Positions 1-6,275 of a stretch of DNA of 6,391 bases are shown here, one piece after another (the first letter of the stretch is position 1; each line of letters starts with the position of its first letter). Location of the stretch: the NCBI GenBank assembly GCA_018065815.1, contig JAGHSP010000125.1, positions 1 to 6,391 on the forward strand. Reading direction: 5' to 3'. Under the pieces are notes generated by a model. That model searched no databases, was not told where the DNA came from, and saw only the letters and a program-made list of their open reading frames with translations. The translations under genes were made by a program, and so were the position numbers. The stretch comes from Candidatus Sodaliphilus limicaballi. GTDB lineage: Bacteria > Bacteroidota > Bacteroidia > Bacteroidales > Muribaculaceae.

Positions 1-1232
1 ATCACGTTGGTGAGAATAGCCTCGGTGGGGTTGATTTCCATCATGGGCACATGCTTGTAGGCAGCAGCATGGAACACAAATTTGGGCTTGTATTTCTCAA
101 ACGCCACTTCCATGCGCTCACGGTTCTGCACATCGCCCATGAAGAGCACTACCTCGGCGTCGGGGAAGTTGCGTTTCATTTCAAGCGCAGGGTCGTGCAT
201 GGGCGTCTCGGCCTGGTCAACAAGCACGATGCGGCTTGCCTGATAGGTGGCGAGCTGGCGCACAATCTCACTGCCGATAGAGCCGCAAGCCCCTGTAATG
301 AGGACACATGTGCCACGCACGTTGGTGCTCACAAGCGAGTTGTTCAGCACGATGGGCTCGCGTCCCAGCAAGTCCTCAATCTCAACTTCCTTGACATATG
401 TGGAGATGTTGCTCTTGTCCTTGTCGTCTTCTAGCTCAAATTCCTCAAACTTGTTGAGCGACAGCAAGGCGATATTGTTGTTGATAAACACGTCGGCCAT
501 GCCACTGCGCATCACCTCACGGCGGCTGTCGTTGAAGATGAGCGCATAGATGCCGTGTTCCACAAAGATATTGGCAACCGTCTCCGGGTTATAATAGTAA
601 ACCTTAAAGCCATTCAGCACATCAAGTCCCGCCTCGTCCTTGGTGCTGAGAAGTCCCACTGGCTCATATTTTCCAGCGCTCTCATTCTGCAATGCATTGG
701 CAAGGATGAGCGAGTTGAGCGACGTGCCCAGCACGAGCACACGCTTGCGGCTAGTGTTTGACGCAGCCGTGATGCGCATATAGAAGTACTTGATAAACAG
801 GCGCTCTATCATCATTATCGAGAATGTCTCGATGGCGATGACAAATAAGTTCCAGAAACCATAGTAATGTACTCCCGATGTAGCAAAGTAGCAAACGAGG
901 TTGAGCACTATCAGGACGCATGTGGAGGCACACACCACCATGAACGTGCGATACAGGTCCTCTATCACCGACAAGCGTATCACGCAAGTGTAGCTCTTGC
1001 TCAAGTAGATTACAATAAAATATATCGACAATATCGCTGCCCAGCAGATAGCCAGATAGCCTATCGATAACGATTGCGGAGCGCCATAGATGTCTTTCAT
1101 TTCAACTATGGCAAAACTAGCCGTTACAATAAACAAGTCAATGAGTAATATAATCCATCTGGGTGTGGTCTGGCTCTTGAACCATTTCACGAGCCAAGAA
1201 TTACTCAGTCGGTTAAAAACACCCTCTGCCAT
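1..1232 (-). CDS. Membrane-anchored nucleotide-sugar epimerase/dehydratase (CapD/WbpM/FlaA1 type), N-terminal part
   Basis: The frame opens with ATG at 1232-1230 and runs 410 codons to the left edge without a stop, so the C-terminal part (family proteins are usually about 620-650 residues) is missing. Four hydrophobic segments are visible at about residues 25-44, 57-76, 95-116 and 123-146, as expected for the inner-membrane anchor of the large family members. A middle domain (about 160-300) precedes the catalytic Rossmann domain. That domain opens with the NAD(P)-binding motif TGACGSIG at 313-320, followed by DQAETPMHD (339-347), GDV (366-368) and HAAAYKHVPMME (388-399), all hallmarks of this family. 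Known members convert UDP-GlcNAc to 4-keto-6-deoxy or epimerised sugars for capsule, O-antigen or glycan synthesis. The catalytic residues further on are outside the window, so 4,6-dehydratase cannot be separated from epimerase. It is transcribed divergently from the HD gene. The family call is firm; the exact substrate is not. Confidence 0.93.
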   Translation of the reverse strand, partial: MAEGVFNRLSNSWLVKWFKSQTTPRWIILLIDLFIVTASFAIVEMKDIYGAPQSLSIGYLAICWAAILSIYFIVIYLSKSYTCVIRLSVIEDLYRTFMVVCASTCVLIVLNLVCYFATSGVHYYGFWNLFVIAIETFSIMMIERLFIKYFYMRITAASNTSRKRVLVLGTSLNSLILANALQNESAGKYEPVGLLSTKDEAGLDVLNGFKVYYYNPETVANIFVEHGIYALIFNDSRREVMRSGMADVFINNNIALLSLNKFEEFELEDDKDKSNISTYVKEVEIEDLLGREPIVLNNSLVSTNVRGTCVLITGACGSIGSEIVRQLATYQASRIVLVDQAETPMHDPALEMKRNFPDAEVVLFMGDVQNRERMEVAFEKYKPKFVFHAAAYKHVPMMEINPTEAILTNV

Positions 1233-1322
1233 TGTATTCTAAAAATAAGTGAATCTTCAAATTAATAACCCCAGTACAGACCCCACAGGACCTCACCGAG
1301 AAGTAAATTTTCCATTATCGCA

Positions 1323-1330
1323 CAAAAATA
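1323..1330 (-). promoter_or_regulatory. Possible -7 box for the CapD/WbpM-type gene
   Basis: Read on the minus strand this is TATTTTTG, a full match to the Bacteroidetes -7 consensus TAnnTTTG, and it would give a leader of roughly 85 nt. No good -33 TTTG lies at the expected distance. The surrounding DNA is very A/T-rich, so a chance match is quite possible. A weaker alternative, TTAATTTG on the minus strand at 1265-1258, lies closer to the start codon. Confidence 0.35.
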
Positions 1331-1424
1331 CAAAAAATTATACAATTTTTAAAAATTTCAAGCAAAAAAATCATCTGAAAAAACTTTGAAATCGTTTTAA
1401 TAAAAATTATTTCGAGATTTTGAT

Positions 1425-1432
1425 TACCTTTG
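1425..1432 (+). promoter_or_regulatory. Bacteroidetes-type -7 box for the HD-dacB unit
   Basis: TACCTTTG followed by CACC matches TAnnTTTG exactly and has the TACCTTTGCA form typical of Bacteroidales housekeeping promoters. The -33 region is poor, with no TTTG about 20 bp upstream. Transcription would start near 1439, leaving a leader of about 75 nt before the ATG at 1513. The box lies just after an in-frame ATG at 1420, which therefore cannot be the real start if this promoter is used. Confidence 0.72.
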
Positions 1433-1458
1433 CACCACAAATCACAACTCCAAGCACA

Positions 1459-1488
1459 CTAGCAGCATGCACGCTAGAATGCTTTTTT
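1459..1488 (+). promoter_or_regulatory. Leader with two mutually exclusive small hairpins and a T6 run (attenuator-like)
   Basis: CTAGC at 1459-1463 can pair with GCTAG at 1473-1477 (9-nt loop). Alternatively AGCAT at 1464-1468 can pair with ATGCT at 1479-1483 (10-nt loop), and that second stem runs directly into T6 at 1483-1488. The two stems cannot form together because the loop of each contains an arm of the other. This resembles an anti-terminator/terminator switch, but both stems are only 5 bp, so the structure may be accidental. Confidence 0.25.
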
Positions 1489-1512
1489 ACAACACATCAA
1501 CAAGAAACAAAC

Positions 1513-2133
1513 ATGAGCATTGATATTCAAGCTAATAAAGAACGGTTTATCGAGTTACTGAAATCTACCGGACGCGAAGGCGTGGACGACCTCATCGACT
1601 ATCTTGAAGACGGCAAGAACGACTTCTTCAAGGCACCGGCAAGCACTCGCTTCCATTTGAGCGAGGAGGGCGGATGCTGCCAGCACTCGCTCAACACTTG
1701 CGACGCAGCTCTCAAACTGCGCGACATCGCCCTGGCACAACGCCCCGACCTCGCGGCAAGCCTCACTCGCGAGAGCGTCATCGTGGCCGCACTACTGCAC
1801 GACATCAACAAGAGTGATATCTACAAACCCGTCACTAAGAAAGTCAAGGGCGCATTTGGACTGTGGGAAGAAGTCCCCGGATGGGACGTGGATTACAGTA
1901 ACCTCCCGCTAGGCCATGGAGAAAAATCAGCCATCATGGCGCTGTGGAGCGGATTTGAAATCTACGAGGAAGAACTCATCGCCATTCGCTGGCACATGAC
2001 CGCTTGGGACCTCGCATTCCAAAGTCCCGAGGCAAAAAACAATATCAACACGGCTCGTGACAAATACCCCCTAGTTGCCCTGCTGCAACTAGCCGACGGC
2101 ATGGCTGCCAACATCTTTGAACGCGAACTGTAA
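1513..2133 (+). CDS. HD-superfamily metal-dependent phosphohydrolase
   Basis: This 206-residue, probably cytoplasmic protein has no signal peptide or membrane segment. It carries the complete HD-domain pattern: H58 (QHSL), the paired H96-D97 in LLHDINK, H135 (LGHGEKS), H161 (IRWHM) and D195 (LLQLAD). Proteins with this set bind one or two divalent metals and cleave phosphate esters or phosphodiesters. The added H135 and H161 suggest the larger, possibly two-metal subgroup rather than the minimal four-residue form. The substrate (nucleotide, cyclic dinucleotide or RNA end) cannot be told from sequence. I place the start at ATG 1513 because the in-frame ATG at 1420 lies upstream of the -7 box at 1425-1432 and the 31 extra residues show no family character. 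dacB follows after 14 nt, so the two are probably co-transcribed. Residues 114-130 form a Gly/Trp-rich insertion between HD and H135. Family call firm, function open. Confidence 0.88.
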   Translation: MSIDIQANKERFIELLKSTGREGVDDLIDYLEDGKNDFFKAPASTRFHLSEEGGCCQHSLNTCDAALKLRDIALAQRPDLAASLTRESVIVAALLHDINKSDIYKPVTKKVKGAFGLWEEVPGWDVDYSNLPLGHGEKSAIMALWSGFEIYEEELIAIRWHMTAWDLAFQSPEAKNNINTARDKYPLVALLQLADGMAANIFEREL

Positions 2134-2147
2134 AAGCATAGCATCTT

Positions 2148-3563
2148 ATGAGAAGAATTACAATAACACTCTCCCTTATTGCCATAGTACTAACGGCTGT
2201 GGCGCAATCAATCACACCGCAGCAAGCCGTCGATCGGTTCGTTAGCGACCCGTCGATGAAACACGCCTCGGTGGGCGTGATGTTCATGACCATCGACTCG
2301 GGAAAAGTCATTGCTGCTGCCAATCCCGAACTATCGGTTGTCACAGCTTCCACAATGAAGACAATCACATCGGTCGCTGCGCTCGAAAAACTGGGTGGCA
2401 AACACCGCTTCTGCACCAAAGTGAATGCCGTGGGCAAGATTCACGGCGACACCCTCACTGGCAATGTGGTGATCGTGGGCAGCGGTGACCCCACCCTGGG
2501 CACCGGGTTCATCAAGGGCATTCCAAGCATGCCCAACGAGATTGCCGACGGACTGAAAAAACTTGGCATCAAGGTGATTGAGGGAAAAATACTCACCGAC
2601 ATGAGCCTCTACCCCACCCCCTACCACAGCGACTGGTGGGACGTGGGCGATCTGGCACAAGACTATGGCGCGGGCGTGTTCCCCATCAACTACCGCGACA
2701 ACACCATTCGCTTCAACTTCAACATCGATGCCAAGGGACGCATCTTCGGCGGCCACTTTGTGCCCGACGTACCGGGACTGGCCTACATAGACAACACCCG
2801 CCCTGCCGCCCGCAAGAGCGTGTGGCCCACCCTGGAATATGGCAGCAACTCGCTAGTGATCAACGGCGAGACCGCATCGGGCAAAGGCAAGGGACGACAC
2901 AGCTGGATTGTGGCTAACCCACGACCCGACGCTTTGCTAGTAATGGACGTTGAGACTGCCCTCAACACTAGCGGCATCACGGTGGAGAACAAAGAGAACC
3001 TGCGTCCCGACAAGTGGGAGACTACCCTCATTGCCGAGCACTTCTCGCCCGAACTCACCGACATCGTCACCTCTCTGCTCGACCGCAGCGACAATATGTT
3101 CACTCACGCCCTGCTGCGCGCCATTGCCGTGCGCAACAACGGCGACCTCGACCAGTCGGGGGTCAACGAGGTGAAACGCATCTTCAAGGGAATGGGCATC
3201 GACACCGAGTCGCTTTTCATGCGCGACGGCAGCGGACTGGCACGCGTCAACCGCTCATCGGTGCACCTGTTCTGCGACATGCTTCGCACCGTGGCCGACA
3301 AGCGATACAACGACAAACGCCTCACCGACCTCATGCCTCGTGCCAAGAAACGTATAGGCAACATCTTGCCTTCCACCCCGCTCGCCGATGACCTCTCGCT
3401 CAAAAGCGGCAGCATGAGCGACGTGCAGTGCTTCGTGGGGTACTACCCTGCCGAGAACCCGACTATCGTGTGGGCGATACTTGCCGGTAACTACACTTGC
3501 TCCAGAGCTACGCTCAAAAACAACATGGACCGCATGCTCATAGGCGCTTTATTAGGCAAATAA
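2148..3563 (+). CDS. dacB: D-alanyl-D-alanine carboxypeptidase/endopeptidase, PBP4 type (peptidase family S13)
   Basis: This 471-residue exported serine peptidase trims the terminal D-Ala from peptidoglycan stem peptides and, in known PBP4 proteins, also cuts D-Ala-meso-DAP cross-links in the periplasm. Residues 1-20 form a signal peptide (MRR, hydrophobic stretch, cleavage probably after AVAQ or nearby). The three penicillin-binding motifs are present: SxxK as S68-T-M-K71 in the family-typical ASTMK, SxN as S314-D-N316, and KTG-like K419-S-G421. The S13 signature GSGDPTLG occupies 111-118. Residues between about 90 and 290 hold the large insertion characteristic of this family. The length agrees with E. 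coli DacB (477). The start at 2148 gives a clean signal peptide and sits 14 nt behind the HD gene stop. No terminator follows; a new promoter begins 20 nt after the stop. The gene is intact, and nothing suggests loss of activity. Confidence 0.95.
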   Translation: MRRITITLSLIAIVLTAVAQSITPQQAVDRFVSDPSMKHASVGVMFMTIDSGKVIAAANPELSVVTASTMKTITSVAALEKLGGKHRFCTKVNAVGKIHGDTLTGNVVIVGSGDPTLGTGFIKGIPSMPNEIADGLKKLGIKVIEGKILTDMSLYPTPYHSDWWDVGDLAQDYGAGVFPINYRDNTIRFNFNIDAKGRIFGGHFVPDVPGLAYIDNTRPAARKSVWPTLEYGSNSLVINGETASGKGKGRHSWIVANPRPDALLVMDVETALNTSGITVENKENLRPDKWETTLIAEHFSPELTDIVTSLLDRSDNMFTHALLRAIAVRNNGDLDQSGVNEVKRIFKGMGIDTESLFMRDGSGLARVNRSSVHLFCDMLRTVADKRYNDKRLTDLMPRAKKRIGNILPSTPLADDLSLKSGSMSDVQCFVGYYPAENPTIVWAILAGNYTCSRATLKNNMDRMLIGALLGK

Positions 3564-3583
3564 TGCAACTTTCGCGCAAAAAG

Positions 3584-3615
3584 TTTGCCCAACTCAAAAA
3601 ATAATTGTAAACTTG
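3584..3615 (+). promoter_or_regulatory. Bacteroidetes-type promoter for the acidic protein-rsmI-lipoprotein operon
   Basis: A -33 TTTG at 3584-3587 is separated by 20 bp from TAAACTTG at 3608-3615, one mismatch from TAnnTTTG and followed by CA. The spacing is ideal for this class. Transcription should begin near 3622, just before the ATG at 3633. The upstream in-frame ATG at 3585 lies inside the -33 element and is therefore not a start codon for this transcript. Confidence 0.75.
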
Positions 3616-3632
3616 CACTTTATTTAAAAAGC

Positions 3633-4388
3633 ATGGCTATGAACAATAACATCGCATCTCTGCTTACCAATGTATATGAGATTGAGGGACTGCTACTTGT
3701 AGTGTCTCGTCACGGCAAGGACACACCCTCGCTAGTGTATCAGCGCATCGAGAAGGCCGCACAGGACCTGAACGAACAGTGCAAGCAATTTGCAGCCCAG
3801 GCCACACAGCAAGAGCCTGCTGCTCCTGTTGACGAGCCTCTCCCCGTGGCACAACAAACTGACGTGGAACCCGAACCAGAGCAGCTGCCAGAACCCGCGA
3901 ACGAGGTTCTGCCCCTCGAGGACGAGCCCGCACAAGTTCCCGTTGAGGACCGCGAGCCCGACGAGGACATCTCGTTTGAGTTTGTCTATGACGAAGATAC
4001 CGAACAGGCTGCCGACGAGGAGGAGCCCATGGAAAGGTCAGAGCAAGACGATGACGACATGCCGTCATCGCCATTCAGTTTCCAGGTTTCAGAGTCACAG
4101 CAGCCCGTGGATGAATCTATTGAACCACCAGTATTCAATCCCGAGCCACAAGACACGCCCCGGCGCGCCATCGATATGCGCAAGTCGCTATCCATCAACG
4201 ATTACTACCGCTTCCGCCGCGAACTCTTCGAGGGCAACGAGGTGGAGATGAACGATGCGCTCAATGCAGTAATGCACATGGACAGCGCCGCACAGGTAGA
4301 AAACTACTTCTACAACGTCAAGGGGTGGAATCGCGACAGCGACGACGTGGCCTATTTCATGGAAATCGTGCACAACCTTTTTGATTGA
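3633..4388 (+). CDS. Unrecognised protein: helical N-terminus, acidic Pro-rich linker, compact C-terminal domain
   Basis: I do not recognise a named function. The protein is 251 residues from ATG 3633 (a second ATG at 3639 would give 249) and has no signal peptide or membrane helix, so it is probably cytoplasmic. Three parts are visible. Residues 1-58 are predicted helical (LLTNVYEIEGLLLVVS, then a helix to QFAAQ). Residues 61-172 are low-complexity, with 38 Asp/Glu against 2 Arg and no Lys, plus about 20 Pro, and are almost certainly disordered. Residues 184-251 form a small alpha-rich domain containing SINDYYRFRRELFEG, GWNRDSDDVAYFMEIV and the terminal NLFD. From memory, domains with a similar NDxxRFxRELF...GW...F pattern end many uncharacterised Bacteroidetes proteins, but I cannot verify this here. 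It is the first gene of an operon with rsmI (9-nt gap). The start choice rests on the promoter at 3584-3615, which excludes the longer ATG at 3585. The acidic linker suggests a tether or protein-binding role, which is inference only. Confidence 0.82.
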   Translation: MAMNNNIASLLTNVYEIEGLLLVVSRHGKDTPSLVYQRIEKAAQDLNEQCKQFAAQATQQEPAAPVDEPLPVAQQTDVEPEPEQLPEPANEVLPLEDEPAQVPVEDREPDEDISFEFVYDEDTEQAADEEEPMERSEQDDDDMPSSPFSFQVSESQQPVDESIEPPVFNPEPQDTPRRAIDMRKSLSINDYYRFRRELFEGNEVEMNDALNAVMHMDSAAQVENYFYNVKGWNRDSDDVAYFMEIVHNLFD

Positions 4389-4397
4389 TTCACCGCA

Positions 4398-5165
4398 ATG
4401 GCAGCCGGAAAATTATACATAGTCCCAACCCCTGTGGGCAATCTCGACGACATGACTCCGCGTGCCGTGAAAGTGCTCATGGAGTCACATCTCATCTTGG
4501 CCGAGGACACACGCACCAGTGCAGTGATAATGAAGCACTTCGGCATTGAGACCCCCATGCGCAGCCACCACAAGTTCAACGAGCACGAGACCTTGCCGGG
4601 AATCATCGGCATGCTCGAGGGCGGCAGCGTCATTGCCCTGGTCAGCGATGCGGGTACCCCGGCAATCAGCGATCCCGGTTTCCTGCTTTCCCGTGAGTGC
4701 CGACGCAAGGGCATCGAGGTGGAAACACTACCAGGTGCCACGGCCTTCGTCCCTGCACTAGTCAATTCTGGACTGCCTTGCGAGAGGTTTATTTTTGAAG
4801 GCTTCCTTCCGCCCAAGAAAGGACGCGCCACACGCCTGGACGAACTCAAAGACCAGCCGCTCACCATGATCTTCTACGAGTCACCCATGCGACTTGTCAA
4901 GACGCTCAAACAGCTAGCCGAGGTCATGGGCGCCGACCGCGAGGCTAGTGTAGTGAGAGAAATCTCAAAACTGCACAACACCACCCACAACGGGACCCTC
5001 GCTCAACTCGTCGAACACTTCGAAAACAACGCCCCGCGCGGGGAAATAGTGATCGTAGTTGCCGGACGCGAACCCAAAGCAACGGTCAAAATCGACAAAT
5101 ACGCTCACTTTAAAAACAAGAATAAAACAAATAACGAAAATAACTACAACAATGAAGAAGATTAA
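4398..5165 (+). CDS. rsmI: 16S rRNA (cytidine(1402)-2'-O)-methyltransferase
   Basis: RsmI uses S-adenosylmethionine to methylate the ribose 2'-OH of C1402 in the 16S rRNA decoding centre, working in the cytoplasm on the 30S subunit. The 255-residue sequence shows the tetrapyrrole-methylase fold motifs of this family: LYIVPTPVGNLDDMTPRA (6-23), LAEDTR (34-39), the SAM-binding VSDAGTPAISDPG (82-94), LPGATAFVPAL (111-121), FEGFLPPKKGRA (133-144), IFYESPMRL (158-166) and the REISKLHNT segment (188-195). The catalytic core is complete by about residue 226 (VVAGREPKA). The last 25 or so residues (KIDKYAHFKNKN... to EED) are Lys/Asn-rich, encoded by AT-rich DNA, and look like read-through into the next gene's leader rather than a domain. 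The protein is shorter than E. coli RsmI (286) because it lacks most of that protein's C-terminal extension. It lies 9 nt after the acidic protein gene and overlaps the lipoprotein gene by 14 nt. Confidence 0.96.
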   Translation: MAAGKLYIVPTPVGNLDDMTPRAVKVLMESHLILAEDTRTSAVIMKHFGIETPMRSHHKFNEHETLPGIIGMLEGGSVIALVSDAGTPAISDPGFLLSRECRRKGIEVETLPGATAFVPALVNSGLPCERFIFEGFLPPKKGRATRLDELKDQPLTMIFYESPMRLVKTLKQLAEVMGADREASVVREISKLHNTTHNGTLAQLVEHFENNAPRGEIVIVVAGREPKATVKIDKYAHFKNKNKTNNENNYNNEED

Positions 5166-6024
5166 ACTTTTCGCTCTGTTAATCGCTTGTCTGGCACTCA
5201 TACCCTCGTGTCACGACAACAACGATCAAGACTCGGCTGATCAAGAGTCAATCAACAACGAGCTCAGCGACTCGCTTGCTACCGCTATGGCCGAGAAAGA
5301 CAGTCTCATGGCACTAATGAACGACATTGCCGACGGCATGACCGAAATCAAGGAAATGGAAGGCATCGTCACCGCACGTGACCTCAACGGAGAAACCCCC
5401 GACCGCAAGACCCAGCTGCGCAACGACATCCTTCTCATTCAGCAAAACATCGAGCTGAAAAAGAAACGCCTGGCCGACCTTGAGAAACGACTCAGCCAGT
5501 CTTCTAACTTCTCTGCCGAGATGAAGAAAACAGTGGAGAGTCTCAAGAAACAACTCGAAACACAACAAATCACCATCAACGACCTCACCAAGCAACTGCA
5601 AGCCGCACACATCGAAATCAACACGCTCAACACACGCGTTGACTCGCTCAACACCGTCAACTCCAATGTGAAGCGCGAGAAGAGAGAGGCACAAGAAGAA
5701 TCGGAGCGTCTCAACAACGAACTCAATGTGTGCTACTATGTGGTAGGTTCTAAGAAAGAGCTCAAAGAGCACAAGATCATCGAGACAGGTTTCCTGCGCA
5801 AGACCAAAATCATGGAAGGCGACTTCGAGAAGTCTTACTTCACCAAGGCCGACAAGCGCACATTAAACGACATCCAGCTTCACAGCAAGAAGGCCGAAGT
5901 AATGTCAAAGCACCCTGCCGGATCCTACACACTGAGCGAAGGAGCCACAGGCAAAGTGCTGCACATCAACAATCCAAGCAAGTTCTGGGAGTTCTCTAAT
6001 TACCTCATCGTGAAGGTAAATTAA
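5152..6024 (+). CDS. Coiled-coil envelope lipoprotein of unknown role
   Basis: The 290-residue product starts MKKIKLFALL and has a lipoprotein signal peptide ending in LIPS-C20, so Cys20 should be lipidated and the protein held in the envelope. After the lipobox comes a polar Asp/Asn/Ser-rich tether (21-45). A long Lys/Glu/Gln-rich helical region follows (about 85-192) with regularly spaced Leu/Ile, a coiled coil. The C-terminal domain (about 193-290) begins CYYVVGSKKELKEHKII and ends FWEFSNYLIVKVN. This overall plan and the YVVGSKKELKEHKII segment recall a Bacteroidetes lipoprotein group that databases sometimes label Cbp1-family collagen-binding adhesin; I recall this only loosely, and adhesion is not shown by the sequence. 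The start at 5152 is chosen because it yields the signal peptide; the in-frame ATG at 5059 would add 31 residues encoded within rsmI. It is the last gene of its operon, ahead of a strong terminator. Confidence 0.9.
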   Translation: MKKIKLFALLIACLALIPSCHDNNDQDSADQESINNELSDSLATAMAEKDSLMALMNDIADGMTEIKEMEGIVTARDLNGETPDRKTQLRNDILLIQQNIELKKKRLADLEKRLSQSSNFSAEMKKTVESLKKQLETQQITINDLTKQLQAAHIEINTLNTRVDSLNTVNSNVKREKREAQEESERLNNELNVCYYVVGSKKELKEHKIIETGFLRKTKIMEGDFEKSYFTKADKRTLNDIQLHSKKAEVMSKHPAGSYTLSEGATGKVLHINNPSKFWEFSNYLIVKVN

Positions 6025-6052
6025 AGAGAAACACCCCCCACGACACAATCAC

Positions 6053-6084
6053 AACGCCTCTCGTCGCAACGAGAGGCGTTTTTT
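6053..6084 (+). terminator. Intrinsic terminator of the acidic protein-rsmI-lipoprotein operon
   Basis: AACGCCTCTCG (6053-6063) and CGAGAGGCGTT (6070-6080) form a perfect 11-bp stem around the loop TCGCAA, and the right arm runs into T6 at 6079-6084. It begins 29 nt after the lipoprotein stop codon. The T-run orientation indicates termination of plus-strand transcription. Confidence 0.95.
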
Positions 6085-6162
6085 GACATCCCTATTTTCA
6101 GCCCAGCCAAGCACCCCCTTCTAGCGGTTGCCCCTCTCCGCCCCCCCAGTTGCAATCCCCTA

Positions 6163-6180
6163 CCCCCTGCGGCAGTCCAG
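6163..6180 (+). repeat. Direct repeat, copy 1
   Basis: CCCCCTGCGGCAGTCCAG matches copy 2 at 6258-6275 in 17 of 18 positions, 95 nt apart. Weaker similarity continues on both sides: CCCAGT upstream at 6145 and 6237, and CGGGT(T)CTCCC downstream at 6187 and about 6283. The two copies are probably the best-kept parts of an older tandem duplication of roughly 70-95 nt. Confidence 0.75.
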
Positions 6181-6182
6181 TT

Positions 6183-6202
6183 CTCGCGGGTTCTCCCGCG
6201 AG
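6183..6202. repeat. Perfect inverted repeat (8-bp GC-rich hairpin)
   Basis: CTCGCGGG (6183-6190) and CCCGCGAG (6195-6202) pair perfectly around the tetraloop TTCT. There is no T run on either side, so it is not an intrinsic terminator. It lies immediately after copy 1 of the direct repeat, and the matching position after copy 2 has lost the symmetry. Confidence 0.8.
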
Positions 6203-6257
6203 CCACCTGCCCCCTTCCAGCATGCACGTCCCGTCTCCCAGTAACAGCCCTCTTATT

Positions 6258-6275
6258 CCCCCTGCGGCGGTCCAG
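6258..6275 (+). repeat. Direct repeat, copy 2
   Basis: CCCCCTGCGGCGGTCCAG differs from copy 1 (6163-6180) by a single A-to-G change. The sequence after it (CCGGGTCTCCCAGTGG) partly follows the sequence after copy 1 but no longer forms a hairpin. Confidence 0.75.

Noticed and set aside
51..1070. Several plus-strand open frames over the left 1.1 kb.
   Set aside because: They lie opposite the clearly coding minus-strand CapD/WbpM-type gene, whose conserved motifs stay in one frame throughout, and their translations show no family features.
3565..3588. An imperfect inverted repeat (GCAACTT / AAGTTTGC) just after dacB, considered as a terminator.
   Set aside because: The stem has a bulge, no T run follows, and its right arm coincides with the -33 element of the next promoter.
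3664..4074. A 136-codon minus-strand open frame (Arg/Ala/Pro-rich) opposite the acidic protein.
   Set aside because: It is the complement of the GAG/CCC-rich linker codons, and the biased composition alone keeps it open.
5059..5151. Longer start for the lipoprotein at the in-frame ATG 5059.
   Set aside because: It would bury the clear lipoprotein signal peptide 31 residues inside the protein; the ATG at 5152 gives a standard N-terminus with the lipobox Cys at position 20.
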